Positions 55,519 through 64,000 of a stretch of 64,000 nt of DNA are shown in pieces (position 1 is the stretch's first letter; every line of letters starts with the position of its first letter). This DNA comes from Bremerella volcania (GTDB lineage Bacteria; Planctomycetota; Planctomycetia; Pirellulales; Pirellulaceae): positions 5,332,001 through 5,396,000 of the forward strand of contig NZ_CP036289.1 in NCBI RefSeq assembly GCF_007748115.1, written 5' to 3'. Made by a program: the position numbers and the translations under genes. The notes beneath the pieces were generated by a model. It was given only the letters and a program-made list of their open reading frames with translations, searched no databases and was not told the DNA's origin.

Positions 55519-56217
55519 TCAGGTCGTTAGTGGGATTTCTGAACCGCAGAAAGCCTGATACTTGGCGGCCAACTGCTCCATGGCGTCTGTCCCTTCGGCC
55601 CGGACCATTTGAATCCGCGATCGTCGAATCACTCCCTTTTCCAAGTGGAGTGAAAAGAGAGGAATCGTCACCTCAATCGTTTCTTCGTTAAGTCGCTCGG
55701 CCCGAATCGAAGTGCAGTCGCCGGGATAGGCAAACACGGCATACTGAACCGCATCCAAACACCCCACCGCAACGACCATGGGATCACTTAGTTGGGCCAG
55801 ATTCTCCGGTCCCAGTCCTGGTGCGTTCCACTGGCCTGACTTGTTCATCGTGATGACCGAGTTGGCGTCATCGAAACGAAAGGTCAGGGCCATTTGCGCG
55901 TCGGAGTCGAGCGTGGACGTCTGCCGTGAGAGGATCAGTTCGACGCCATCCAATTCTGGCAGGATCCTGGAATAGATCTCGGTCGAGAGCTTTTCTTCTT
56001 CGGAGGTGTAGCGCTCGACGAGATCGTTGCCTCGTACGTAGAACTCTTCCCGCGTTCCAATACCGTCCAGGTTCCACTCGGCAACTTGCCAGTTTTTGGG
56101 CTGCGAGAGGAACTTCGCGTTCATCTTGTTGGGATAAGCCGCCACGGAAAGCTGGAAGGTTTCCGTCTTGCAGCGGTGAATGACGTCGTAGTCGGAGATC
56201 CAAATCGAGTTGCTCAT
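55519..56217 (-). CDS. Hypothetical protein
   Basis: A 232-residue soluble protein with no recognised domain. It is beta-rich and holds FQLSVAAYPNKMNAKFLSQPKNWQVAEW, then TFRFDDANSVITMNKSGQW and ALDAVQYAVF-type strands. The frame is open upstream to about 56475, but a minus-strand terminator at 56268-56307 lies in that stretch, so I placed the start at the ATG at 56217. It ends four bases from the start of the next minus-strand gene (54975-55514), so the two are probably co-transcribed. Confidence 0.7.
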   Translation of the reverse strand: MSNSIWISDYDVIHRCKTETFQLSVAAYPNKMNAKFLSQPKNWQVAEWNLDGIGTREEFYVRGNDLVERYTSEEEKLSTEIYSRILPELDGVELILSRQTSTLDSDAQMALTFRFDDANSVITMNKSGQWNAPGLGPENLAQLSDPMVVAVGCLDAVQYAVFAYPGDCTSIRAERLNEETIEVTIPLFSLHLEKGVIRRSRIQMVRAEGTDAMEQLAAKYQAFCGSEIPLTT

Positions 56218-56601
56218 GGGCTCGATTTTGTTCGATGGTGCCGCGAGTCGGAAGCCCACCGGCAAGAAATAAAAAACCCCGTCGCTCGCCAAAGCAAGTC
56301 GACGGGGCCGGAACAGAGAAGAGGCCGAAATTTTGCCCTGCGAAATTTCCCTTCGCAAAGCGGGTATGGGCGGTTTTTGACCGCTGTCCCGGGAATGATG
56401 TAGTTGATGATACCAAAAATCGGGATGGTGTCCACAATAATTTGCAAAGATTCTTGCGAAACCTATAGGTCGCATTTGCTTCAGGTATCTTACGCCTGAT
56501 CCCCCTGGTCAAGGCAAGTACCCAAATTCCAAAATACGTGTTAAAACGCACCTCACGCCTCCGATTTGCAAACAACTCACCCAGCCCCGAAAAGGAACGT
56601 A
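56218..56601. other. Divergent intergenic region with minus-strand terminator
   Basis: This 384-base gap separates two divergent genes. It holds a T-tracted hairpin on the minus strand (56268-56307) and a GCGGT-ACCGC hairpin near 56370-56384. The suhB ribosome site AAAAGGAACG is at the right end. No protein-coding gene is supported on either strand. Confidence 0.55.
56268..56307 (-). terminator. Terminator-like hairpin in the leader of the 55519-56217 gene
   Basis: On the minus strand CCCCGTCG and CGACGGGG pair with a 15-base loop, followed by a run of six T residues. It lies about 60 bases before the start codon and has no coding sequence upstream on its strand, so it may act as an attenuator or end a short RNA. 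Confidence 0.7.
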
Positions 56602-57381
56602 ATGTCTTCCTATTTAACGAGTTGCGAAAGGGCAGCCCGCGCTGCCGGGGAAGTGCTTATCCAATGGCGAGGTAAGTTCAACGTCCGGGAAAAAGGGCGG
56701 TCCGATTTTGTCACCGATGCCGACGACGCCGCCCAAAAAGTAATCGAAGAGATTCTTACGGCCGACTTCCCCGATTTCGAGTTTTTGGGAGAAGAAGGCC
56801 CATCCGGGCTGTCGCGGGAAACAGGCAGCCCGTTCTGCTGGATTGTCGATCCATTGGACGGCACGATGAACTACGTTCACGGGCTACCCAATTATGCCGT
56901 CTCAATTGGCCTCACTCACGCCGGAAAGGTAATCGCTGGCGTGATTTACGACCCAGTCTTCGATCGTTGTTTCAAGGCCGAGAAAGGGGAAGGGGCCTAC
57001 CTGAATGACGAGAAAATCGAAGTCAGTGGTGCGAAATCTCTCGATGAAGCCCTGATCGCGTTCAGTTTTCCCACAACGGTCAGCCGAGAGTCTCAGGTCA
57101 TCGAGGACTTTATCAACGTCCTCGTGAAATCGCAGGGAATTCGTCGGCTGGGCTCAGCCGCTCTGAACCTGGCTTACGTGGCAGCCGGACATATGGACGC
57201 GTACTGGGCTGCGTTTAACAAGCCCTGGGATGTGGCTGCCGGCGCGATCCTGGTCGAAGAGGCCGGGGGCGTTGTGAAAGGATTTGGCAATCAGCCTTTC
57301 GATATTAACAAGCCAAAGATCGTGGCGACCGCTACCCCCCAATTACAGGCAGATCTTCAGGCCCAAATTGCCACTTCGTAG
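56602..57381 (+). CDS. suhB: Inositol monophosphatase family protein (SuhB-like)
   Basis: A 259-residue Mg2+-dependent phosphatase of the inositol-monophosphatase family. GEE (63-65), DPLDGT (83-88) and WDVAAGAILVEEAGG are the metal and phosphate motifs. VHGLPNYAVSIGL and YDPVFDRCFKAEKGEGAYLN also fit. It acts on inositol phosphates or related sugar phosphates in the cytoplasm. AAGGA lies before the ATG. It is not part of an evident operon. Confidence 0.93.
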   Translation: MSSYLTSCERAARAAGEVLIQWRGKFNVREKGRSDFVTDADDAAQKVIEEILTADFPDFEFLGEEGPSGLSRETGSPFCWIVDPLDGTMNYVHGLPNYAVSIGLTHAGKVIAGVIYDPVFDRCFKAEKGEGAYLNDEKIEVSGAKSLDEALIAFSFPTTVSRESQVIEDFINVLVKSQGIRRLGSAALNLAYVAAGHMDAYWAAFNKPWDVAAGAILVEEAGGVVKGFGNQPFDINKPKIVATATPQLQADLQAQIATS

Positions 57382-57433
57382 AGTTTAGGGCGTCTGCCAC
57401 CCATCGGGCGGCTCTCCTGATAGTTGCGGGTGG

Positions 57434-57439
57434 TATAAT
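57434..57439 (+). promoter_or_regulatory. Possible extended -10 promoter element
   Basis: TGGTATAAT contains a consensus TATAAT preceded by TGn, the extended -10 pattern. It lies about 260 bases before the giant exported gene. No good -35 box is visible, so it is tentative. Confidence 0.35.
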
Positions 57440-57693
57440 TGGTGCGACTGGAATTTTTTTCGCAGTTTTCGCAGGCCATAGGCGTTAACCTTTCAGGAAG
57501 TACGGTCATGGCTAAATAGACTTAGATTACTACGCCAGGTAGCGGGAATCGTGAAACAGCGGTTATTACGATCGATCTCCCCAGGTGAGTTCAGGACACG
57601 ATCTCCAGGTGAACTCGCCCAAGCCTGGCGATCCCCCATTCATCTTTGGGGCACCTTATCAGACTCCTCGTACCACAGATTTCTCCCGACTCG

Positions 57694-60600
57694 ATGAACA
57701 CCGCGTGCCGAGAACATGGTTCCGCACTGCCGGGGCTCAGCTTTTGTTGCTGGTCGCGTGGGATCGGTATCGCGCTGGTCGCATGGGTTTTCCTAGCTTC
57801 GAGCGGGTTTAGTTCGCTGCTGTATGCTCAGGCCGGCGCGACAGGATCGAAAATTGAGGAGCGGGAACCAGAAATCATCTACCTGCCGATCAAGGATGGT
57901 GCGATCGCGGAAGGGGGACCACTTGAACGCGTCCTCGACTTTCCAGCCGAGTCTTTCCGGGCCTGGTACAAAGATGTCTACCTGAACCGCAATCCCAAGG
58001 ATCTGCCCAAGTACTCTCTCGAAAGCGTCACGGCCGACATTCACATCCAAGGCCCCAATGCCGTCATCGACGTGACGTACGAAGTTATCCCGCACGCATC
58101 GGGCTGGATCCGAATTCCGATTGGGCTGCAAAACGCCATCATTCGATCGAGCGTGGAAGTCTCGCCTGCGATGCCCGTTCGGCCCGATCGCCCCAAGAGC
58201 GGCGCGTCCGGCAGCGGATATGCTTTGTGGTGCGAGTTCCCCGAATCGGACAGCGTCCTGCTTTCTCCGCAACCAGCGGAAACGATCACATTTCGTGTAA
58301 CGGCTTTGCTTCCTCTCACGACGCGCGGAGACGAGACCTCGCTGGAGACCAACCTTCCGGTCGATACCAAATGCGTGGTCAAGCTGGATGTGCCGCAAGG
58401 GGGCGCCAATATCTCTCACAAAGGAAGCATGGTCGTCAAGGATCCAACCGAACCAGCGCCGGCTGACCATAGTCTTCAGCACTTGGAATACGCAGGAGGA
58501 AGCCTTGGCTTGAGTTGGCGTTTCGATGATCAGGCCATGAAAGAACAGCCGGTCAATCTCAAAGTAAAAGGGGAACTAGCCGTTTCCGTCGACGTGGACG
58601 ACACCGTCACCACAGTTGCCAAACTGCAGGTCGAGAGCACGACCATTCCGTTTGATTCGTTCATCGTCGAGATCGCGGACGATGCGGAATTCATTCCGCC
58701 CGCCACGCCATCCACGGTGTACAAAATCCATCCGCTCGAGCGGCAAGGTCAAGCGTTTGGCAATCGTCTGCTCGTGGAACTGAGTGAAGCGACCAAGGCA
58801 CCCGTTTCCGTCACCATCAACACGAAACAAACCGATCCGGTCCCCGGAGAAAGAGGCAAACGACGATTCTCCGTGGGGCAATTCAACGTCTTGGGATGTG
58901 ATATCCAGGACGGTCGCTTGAGCCTGACCTCGGCCGGCAATGTTCACGTCACTTGGGATACCCCCCGCGTTTTGCGAGAACAATCGTCGCGTGGAAGCGA
59001 CGGCATGAACTACCGTGCGACGTTTTCGTACGATCAGCAGCCAGCGGCGTTGGTTCTGCACACGTTGCCCATCCAGTCCACTGCCCGCGTCAAAACAGAC
59101 TACGAACTGCATGTCGGCAAGCTGAATTCTCAACTGGTCGGCAAGCTTTCGTATCGTTTGCCGCGGACGTACAACGATGACCTGGTGATCGACCTGAATG
59201 GTTGGAGCATCGACTCCGTCGATACGCAAGGTGCCGCTCAATGGCAAATCGGTGAAGGGGACGCGGACCAGTTGGTTCTCCCACTGGCCGGTGAGACAGG
59301 CGCCGAAGCGATGACGGTCGCTCCCTACCGCACGATTGAAGTCAACATCAAGGCCCAGCGAGATCATCAAAGCGATGACCCAACTGAAGTCAGCTTGCCG
59401 TGGCCTATCCCCAGGGCCGAGCCGCTTGGCACGGCAACCGTCACCGCCATCCCTGATAACGACATCGAGATTCGTTTCCAATCCGAAAAGAGCGAAGGAT
59501 TCCAACTCGACCGAAGTCGTAGCCAGGAAGTGGAACTTTCTGGCGAGCGAGGGACGATCGTCCTGAGGGCTGCCCCTTCTCAGGAATCGCTCGTTTTGGG
59601 ACTTCGTCTGACTCCGGTCGTTCCTCGTTTGATTGTCGGCTCCACCGCGACTGTTCAATTAGCCGAAGGCAAAGACCACGCGACAATCACTCACCAGTTC
59701 ACCCTCGAGCCATTCCACAGTGCGCCGGAACAAGCCGTGTTCAAACTTCCGGAAAGCATCTACTTCTTTGAAGTCACGACTGCGGAAATCAACACCGAAG
59801 ACGTCGCCGGGCAGCGGGTTGGCCTGGGAGAAGATCAGACCATGGTCTATTCCCTTTCGAACCTTGCCCCGCCGTATCGCATAAAGCTGAAGTACAACTC
59901 GCCTCTGGAAGAGATCACGCCAGGGAGTAGCGATTACCTACTGAACCTGATGACCCTTGAATCCACAGGACTGACGGAAAAGGGGATCGACGTCGACTTC
60001 AAACCTCTGGAATTGACGTTTGAGTCTTCCCAGGAAGTCGATGTCCTTTCGCAAACGGAAGACTGGCGTTCGTTCACCATGAGCCAACAGGGGCAAACAG
60101 TCCAATTGCCGGGCGATCAATACAGTCAAGTGCAGTTCTCCGCTCCTTTTCTGACACCCAAAACCGACGACCGCGTCTTGGTCGACTTCCATTGGCTTCA
60201 AGTCGCACTAACTCCCGACGAGCGTCGAGACCGCGCAGTCTATACGCTACGAACTCTGGCACCGCAGTTGACCATTCACGTTCCAGAAGGGGCGAGGGAA
60301 ACGGAAGTGTATTGGAATGGGATCGAGCAACCATTCACTTTGGATGAAGATCGCATTCAACTGGAGATTCCCGAACGCCGCGAAGCGGGACGAGACCGCC
60401 TGGAAATCTGGTATAAGTTTCCCACGGGAGATGGCATGAAGTCCTCTCTCACGATTAACTCTCCGACCATCAACAATTCGGTCGTGGGAACAAGCCAACC
60501 AGGGCGTGAAGGTGGTTATACCTACCTGCAAATCGTTTCGCCGGGAAACTGGCTCGTCCTTTCTGCTTCGGGAATGTCCGATGAAATGGACTGGTCCTGG

Positions 60601-61134
60601 AGTGAAGGGCGATATCGCCGCAAGGCACGCCTCACGCAAAAGCAACTCGAATCGCTGGCGAAAACCAACATTTCGACCGGCTATCCCGAAGGCATGCATC
60701 GTTCGCTGTACAGCACGATCGGACCGATCGAGGACGTGCGGGTTTCTTCGGCAAAGACAAGCTCTTTGATGCTCTTGTTTTCTGGCATCGCCCTGGCCGC
60801 GCTGTTGACGCTGTTCTATCTACCGCAATCTCGGCACGTCCTGGTGTTTGGTGTGGCGGCAATTCTGGCCATTGGCGTGGCTGTCACGTATCCCGACTTT
60901 GCCGTGTTGGTGGGAGAGATGTCCACGCTGGGCATCATGCTGGCCATCTTCGGCATCGTTCTCTACCGTCTTGCTTCATACCGTGCCCCCGTCAAATCGG
61001 CCGTACGTGCGAGAACTTCCAGTGATAGCCAAGCTTCGGTTCCGGCGGCGTCTCAGTCAGGCGTGGCTGGGAACTCAGCGGTTTCCACGACCTCCATGCC
61101 TGCCGCGGTTCAATCAAGCGGACAATCTCGATGA
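57694..61134 (+). CDS. Giant exported protein with C-terminal membrane helices, unknown
   Basis: A protein of about 1146 residues that I cannot name. A signal or anchor segment (GIGIALVAWVFLASSGFSSLLYA) leads to a very long beta-rich exported region with recurring strands such as IIYLPIKDG, VTADIHIQGPNAVIDVTYEVIPH and FEVTTAEINTED. It ends in about three helices (LMLLFSGIALAALLTLFYL, VLVFGVAAILAIGVAVTYP, STLGIMLAIFGIVLYRL) and a Ser/Ala-rich tail. I chose ATG 57694; TTG 57646 is possible. The stop overlaps the next start by four bases (ATGA), so the two giants are coupled. Confidence 0.82.
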   Translation: MNTACREHGSALPGLSFCCWSRGIGIALVAWVFLASSGFSSLLYAQAGATGSKIEEREPEIIYLPIKDGAIAEGGPLERVLDFPAESFRAWYKDVYLNRNPKDLPKYSLESVTADIHIQGPNAVIDVTYEVIPHASGWIRIPIGLQNAIIRSSVEVSPAMPVRPDRPKSGASGSGYALWCEFPESDSVLLSPQPAETITFRVTALLPLTTRGDETSLETNLPVDTKCVVKLDVPQGGANISHKGSMVVKDPTEPAPADHSLQHLEYAGGSLGLSWRFDDQAMKEQPVNLKVKGELAVSVDVDDTVTTVAKLQVESTTIPFDSFIVEIADDAEFIPPATPSTVYKIHPLERQGQAFGNRLLVELSEATKAPVSVTINTKQTDPVPGERGKRRFSVGQFNVLGCDIQDGRLSLTSAGNVHVTWDTPRVLREQSSRGSDGMNYRATFSYDQQPAALVLHTLPIQSTARVKTDYELHVGKLNSQLVGKLSYRLPRTYNDDLVIDLNGWSIDSVDTQGAAQWQIGEGDADQLVLPLAGETGAEAMTVAPYRTIEVNIKAQRDHQSDDPTEVSLPWPIPRAEPLGTATVTAIPDNDIEIRFQSEKSEGFQLDRSRSQEVELSGERGTIVLRAAPSQESLVLGLRLTPVVPRLIVGSTATVQLAEGKDHATITHQFTLEPFHSAPEQAVFKLPESIYFFEVTTAEINTEDVAGQRVGLGEDQTMVYSLSNLAPPYRIKLKYNSPLEEITPGSSDYLLNLMTLESTGLTEKGIDVDFKPLELTFESSQEVDVLSQTEDWRSFTMSQQGQTVQLPGDQYSQVQFSAPFLTPKTDDRVLVDFHWLQVALTPDERRDRAVYTLRTLAPQLTIHVPEGARETEVYWNGIEQPFTLDEDRIQLEIPERREAGRDRLEIWYKFPTGDGMKSSLTINSPTINNSVVGTSQPGREGGYTYLQIVSPGNWLVLSASGMSDEMDWSWSEGRYRRKARLTQKQLESLAKTNISTGYPEGMHRSLYSTIGPIEDVRVSSAKTSSLMLLFSGIALAALLTLFYLPQSRHVLVFGVAAILAIGVAVTYPDFAVLVGEMSTLGIMLAIFGIVLYRLASYRAPVKSAVRARTSSDSQASVPAASQSGVAGNSAVSTTSMPAAVQSSGQSR

Positions 61135-64000
61135 TCGATCGGCTTCGTATAACGCTCGGCATGTTCCTGGCGGCATTTGTCATGACAAGTGCTTTCCATG
61201 CCCCATGCGCCGCGCAAGAGACGCCGACCGTCCCAACCATCGAGTTCCAACGCGTTTACGTGCCCGAGAATCGTTCGCAAGAGTGGCCGCGGTCGGGCTT
61301 CGAATTCGCCCCCCAGATAAAGCTGGAAGACTTCGAGAAACTGATCACCCAGTTCGCGCGAAGCCAGAACGACCTTACCGAGGATCTGGCAGTCAACAGC
61401 ATCACGTATCACGCAACGCTCGATGGCCGGATACTCCAAGGAGAAGCGGAATTCCAGGTCGTCGCCCCGGAAGCCGATGTGCCTGGGTTTGTTTCGCTCA
61501 AAGGTTCCAACCTGTTTTACTTCGATCAGCATCAACGACTCTCGACGATGCCAACGTTCTGGGTAGGTGGAAATGGTCCGCGCATGGGCGTTTTCTTCAA
61601 GGAGGTCCAACCCTCCTTCACCCTTGATTGGAACTATCAAGCGACCGCGCGTAACAGCGACGAATTGACGGTCGACCTGAGCCTGGCGTTTGCCCCCAAA
61701 GTCGATTTTTACCTGGAACTCCCTTCCCAGTGGCAAGTGGTTCTTCAGGAAGGCATCTTACTTGAGGACCCTGAATCCTCGGAAAACAGCGGACCAGAAA
61801 CCAACGTTTGGCACCTCAGCCCACAGTGGCAAGGGAAACTCAAGTTTTCGCTGCTTACCGGTGATCGGCTCTTTCAATCCGATGCCGCCGTTGCGACGCA
61901 ATCAACACGCTACCACGTTCAAAACAATGTCTGCGAGGTCAACACCCAGGTTTCACTCCAGTCCCCACCCCAGGCAACCTTGGATCTCTCGATACCAGAA
62001 GAACTGACCGTGACGCGCGTCTCGGTGAATGGCCAGATCCTGGACAACCTCGACCTGCATGAAACCCCGGAAGGCAAGCAGTCGCTGATCATTCCTCAGG
62101 CCGTTTTCACCATGGGAGAAACGGCGGCGATATCCGTGCAAGGACTAACGCCTATTACGATCGGGGATTATTCTCGCATCGACCTTCCAATCATCAGTAT
62201 CTCTTCGCAGCCGACAGAATCGCATGTCGTCGCTGTGCAGTTGGATGAGGGGATCAACCTTTCATTTTGCACGCTCAAGAACGCTCAACAGGTTGAATTC
62301 GTCCCGCACAATTCGCTGGGCCGATCCAACCTTAAGTTTCGACTCTTCGACGAATCGGCTCAGATCGGCCTGCAACTTTTCCGCCGGCAAAGCAAGCTGC
62401 GCATGTCGATGGGGCACAAGTCGACCGTCAACGATTTGATGATTCAATCGGACAGCGTGATTCACTTACTCGAGCGGGATGATCCGACAGACCACCTTGA
62501 GTTGCCACTTTCACCAGGCTGGCAAACTGAATCGGTTCAGCGATTTCCTGAAGGCACGGCCGTTCGCTGGGAAGAAACGACGCGCGATCGGCAGCGTCTG
62601 CTTAGGATTGAAGACGTGGCCGAGATGGTCGACTTCCAGATCACACTGCGTCGTACCCGCGAGAATGACTTTGGAAATCTGAAAATCGCAGACTTTCGTC
62701 CCTTTGATTTCCCTCCCGGAATTGGCCACGTCGAATGGCTCTCGGTGAAGCCTGCTCCGGGTTTCGATCTTCAACTCGAACCAGAAGGCCTGGTTGCCCG
62801 GCAGTTGATCGCGGAAGCTCCCGTCGATATCCAGCGAATGTTCGGCACCAAGTGGCAAATACCGGCGTTTGAGATTCGTGGGAGATCCGACCTGCAGCAC
62901 TTGACTCGGGTTACCCGGAAACGGGCGACCTACGATGCCGAAATCGACGTACAGATAACGGCCAGCGAGACGTCGACACGTCGCCAGGCAGCCATCCGCT
63001 TAAGCGGGACCGGTCTATTGCCTGAGACCATCTTCGTTTGGTCGACGCAGCCTTGGTCCGAGGAGGTTGCGTGGACCACCCCCAACCTCGCCCAGATTCG
63101 CTGGACGGCCATCACCACTTCCGCGGGTGAAGGTCCTAATCAGCGCGACCCCTATTACATCTATGAGCTACGACCGCCATCGGATAGTTCGTTCCCGTTG
63201 ATCTTGCGCGGGAAGTTCCCCGTGGTCGATGAACAATTCTCCGATCCGCTTTTGCTTGCCGTTCCTTCCGCGGAAGCCCAGTCGGGCGTGCTTACGCTGA
63301 CCACACCTGAGACCTGCCGCCTGACAGTCGATCCGGTGTTGATGCGCAAGATCTATCTCGATTCCGATTTGGATACCTCGTCCGAAGTCACGCGGCTTGA
63401 ATACCGCCCGGACGAAATCCGACGTTTGGCCGAGAACATCTCGCAATTGGTTACCTGTCAGTGGCAAGGTGCCCAACCGTTGCCAGGTATTTTCTCTACC
63501 AAAGCCAACCATTGCATCAGCATCGAGAACGATGGCCGACAGCGCATGAATTCGGTTTGGACGATCGTCAGCCAAAGTTCGTCGAAAGCCATTTTCGAGC
63601 TGCCGGAAGGAGCCCAGGTCGATCTGATTCAATGGAACGGAGAACCTTGGACGCTGTGGAAACAAAACGGACAAACCGTTGAAGTGGATGTGCCTGAGGC
63701 CGTATCTTCCGCCCAACTTGAAATGCACTACCATACCAACCCAGGCTCTATTTCGATGATTCGTTCCGTCTCGCCGAAATTTGCAATGGCGGAGTTCCCG
63801 ACCTCGACCGAAGAACAAGAGTTCGCCCTGGGAAGTCTGGTGCAACAGGTCAAATACCCTAGCCCCCGCTGGTCCACGTTTGGGGATCGCATTCGCAACG
63901 GACTGTGGTCCGGTCTTTTCCAAGCCGATCTGATTTCGAGCCATCAACCTGCCAAGACTGCTGACGCGGAAGCCTTTCCTTTTCCCTCGGGATCGATTTG
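61131..64000 (+). CDS. Giant exported protein, truncated at window edge
   Basis: A frame open from ATG 61131 to the right edge, over 950 codons without a stop. A signal peptide (LGMFLAAFVMTSAFHAPCAAQ) is followed by FQRVYVPENRSQEWP and by a beta-rich region with blocks like DLAVNSITYHATLDGRILQGEAEFQVV. The upstream giant begins in a similar way (IIYLPIKDG after its signal), so the two may be related. It is translationally coupled to the previous gene. Function unknown; the C terminus is missing. Confidence 0.85.
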   Translation, partial: MIDRLRITLGMFLAAFVMTSAFHAPCAAQETPTVPTIEFQRVYVPENRSQEWPRSGFEFAPQIKLEDFEKLITQFARSQNDLTEDLAVNSITYHATLDGRILQGEAEFQVVAPEADVPGFVSLKGSNLFYFDQHQRLSTMPTFWVGGNGPRMGVFFKEVQPSFTLDWNYQATARNSDELTVDLSLAFAPKVDFYLELPSQWQVVLQEGILLEDPESSENSGPETNVWHLSPQWQGKLKFSLLTGDRLFQSDAAVATQSTRYHVQNNVCEVNTQVSLQSPPQATLDLSIPEELTVTRVSVNGQILDNLDLHETPEGKQSLIIPQAVFTMGETAAISVQGLTPITIGDYSRIDLPIISISSQPTESHVVAVQLDEGINLSFCTLKNAQQVEFVPHNSLGRSNLKFRLFDESAQIGLQLFRRQSKLRMSMGHKSTVNDLMIQSDSVIHLLERDDPTDHLELPLSPGWQTESVQRFPEGTAVRWEETTRDRQRLLRIEDVAEMVDFQITLRRTRENDFGNLKIADFRPFDFPPGIGHVEWLSVKPAPGFDLQLEPEGLVARQLIAEAPVDIQRMFGTKWQIPAFEIRGRSDLQHLTRVTRKRATYDAEIDVQITASETSTRRQAAIRLSGTGLLPETIFVWSTQPWSEEVAWTTPNLAQIRWTAITTSAGEGPNQRDPYYIYELRPPSDSSFPLILRGKFPVVDEQFSDPLLLAVPSAEAQSGVLTLTTPETCRLTVDPVLMRKIYLDSDLDTSSEVTRLEYRPDEIRRLAENISQLVTCQWQGAQPLPGIFSTKANHCISIENDGRQRMNSVWTIVSQSSSKAIFELPEGAQVDLIQWNGEPWTLWKQNGQTVEVDVPEAVSSAQLEMHYHTNPGSISMIRSVSPKFAMAEFPTSTEEQEFALGSLVQQVKYPSPRWSTFGDRIRNGLWSGLFQADLISSHQPAKTADAEAFPFPSGSI

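Noticed and set aside
55519-56475. Longer form of the hypothetical gene starting near 56475
   Set aside because: The extra stretch crosses a T-tracted terminator hairpin, and conserved-looking sequence begins at 56217.

Overview
The window looks like chromosomal DNA from a planctomycete, most likely a marine Pirellulaceae member of the Blastopirellula/Bremerella/Rhodopirellula type. This rests on gene content, not on a database search. The signs are a MoxR/DUF58/von Willebrand locus with a very large VWA membrane protein, a ThuA-domain protein, uronate-isomerase-like and EboE-like proteins, DUF11 and HEAT exported proteins, several membrane proteins that open with an NPFASP motif, frequent TTG and GTG starts, and many long exported proteins without obvious counterparts. 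It reads as core and lineage-specific chromosome. I see no transposase, integrase, phage gene, tRNA, rRNA or CRISPR array.

Layout. 0.1-9.9 kb: mostly minus-strand genes, namely a CopD-like membrane protein, a CCA/poly(A) nucleotidyltransferase, a ThuA protein, a DUF481 outer-membrane barrel, a coiled-coil membrane protein, a glycosyltransferase, NAD-dependent DNA ligase and a cupin. A rhodanese and a small Ser-rich protein lie on the plus strand. 10.1-15.6 kb: a plus-strand run of uvrA, a GH2-like hypothetical, a ThiF/MoeB E1 enzyme and a TerB-like protein. 15.7-20.2 kb: a degenerate retropepsin-like secreted protein, a PAS-GAF-receiver protein that resembles a histidine kinase without its catalytic parts, and a membrane metallophosphoesterase. 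20.2-27.4 kb: a minus-strand MoxR / DUF58 / BatA-like VWA / giant VWA locus. 27.6-30.5 kb: small membrane and secreted proteins, including a HEFAH metalloprotease-like protein and an NHL lipoprotein. 30.8-36.7 kb: a TsaC-phosphotyrosine phosphatase fusion, rpiB, a VTT membrane protein and a HEAT-repeat protein. 36.9-41.9 kb: a DUF11 surface protein, lipA-lipB and smpB. 42.1-47.3 kb: a LolD-like ATPase, an FtsX/MacB permease, a CPFC exported protein and two DUF3299 proteins, which read as one operon. 47.3-53.3 kb: an MFS carrier, EboE-like protein, esterase, membrane proteins and a uronate-isomerase-like enzyme. 53.7-57.4 kb: a small ORF, an ECF sigma factor, two hypothetical genes and an inositol monophosphatase. 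57.7-64 kb: two translationally coupled giant exported proteins, the second running off the right edge.

Genes that act together: lipB feeds lipA in lipoate synthesis. MoxR, DUF58 and the VWA proteins probably form an ATPase-driven envelope machine. The ABC transporter with the CPFC and DUF3299 proteins probably forms an envelope export or metal-handling system. The two giant proteins probably form one cell-envelope complex.

The most notable items are a LipB whose catalytic lysine reads as methionine, the ABC/CPFC/double-DUF3299 operon, the paired giant exported proteins, the NPFASP motif shared by three otherwise unlike membrane proteins, the recurrent RFS motif in the DUF11 protein, a retropepsin-like protein without its catalytic Asp, and two leader regions with possible RNA-based control.
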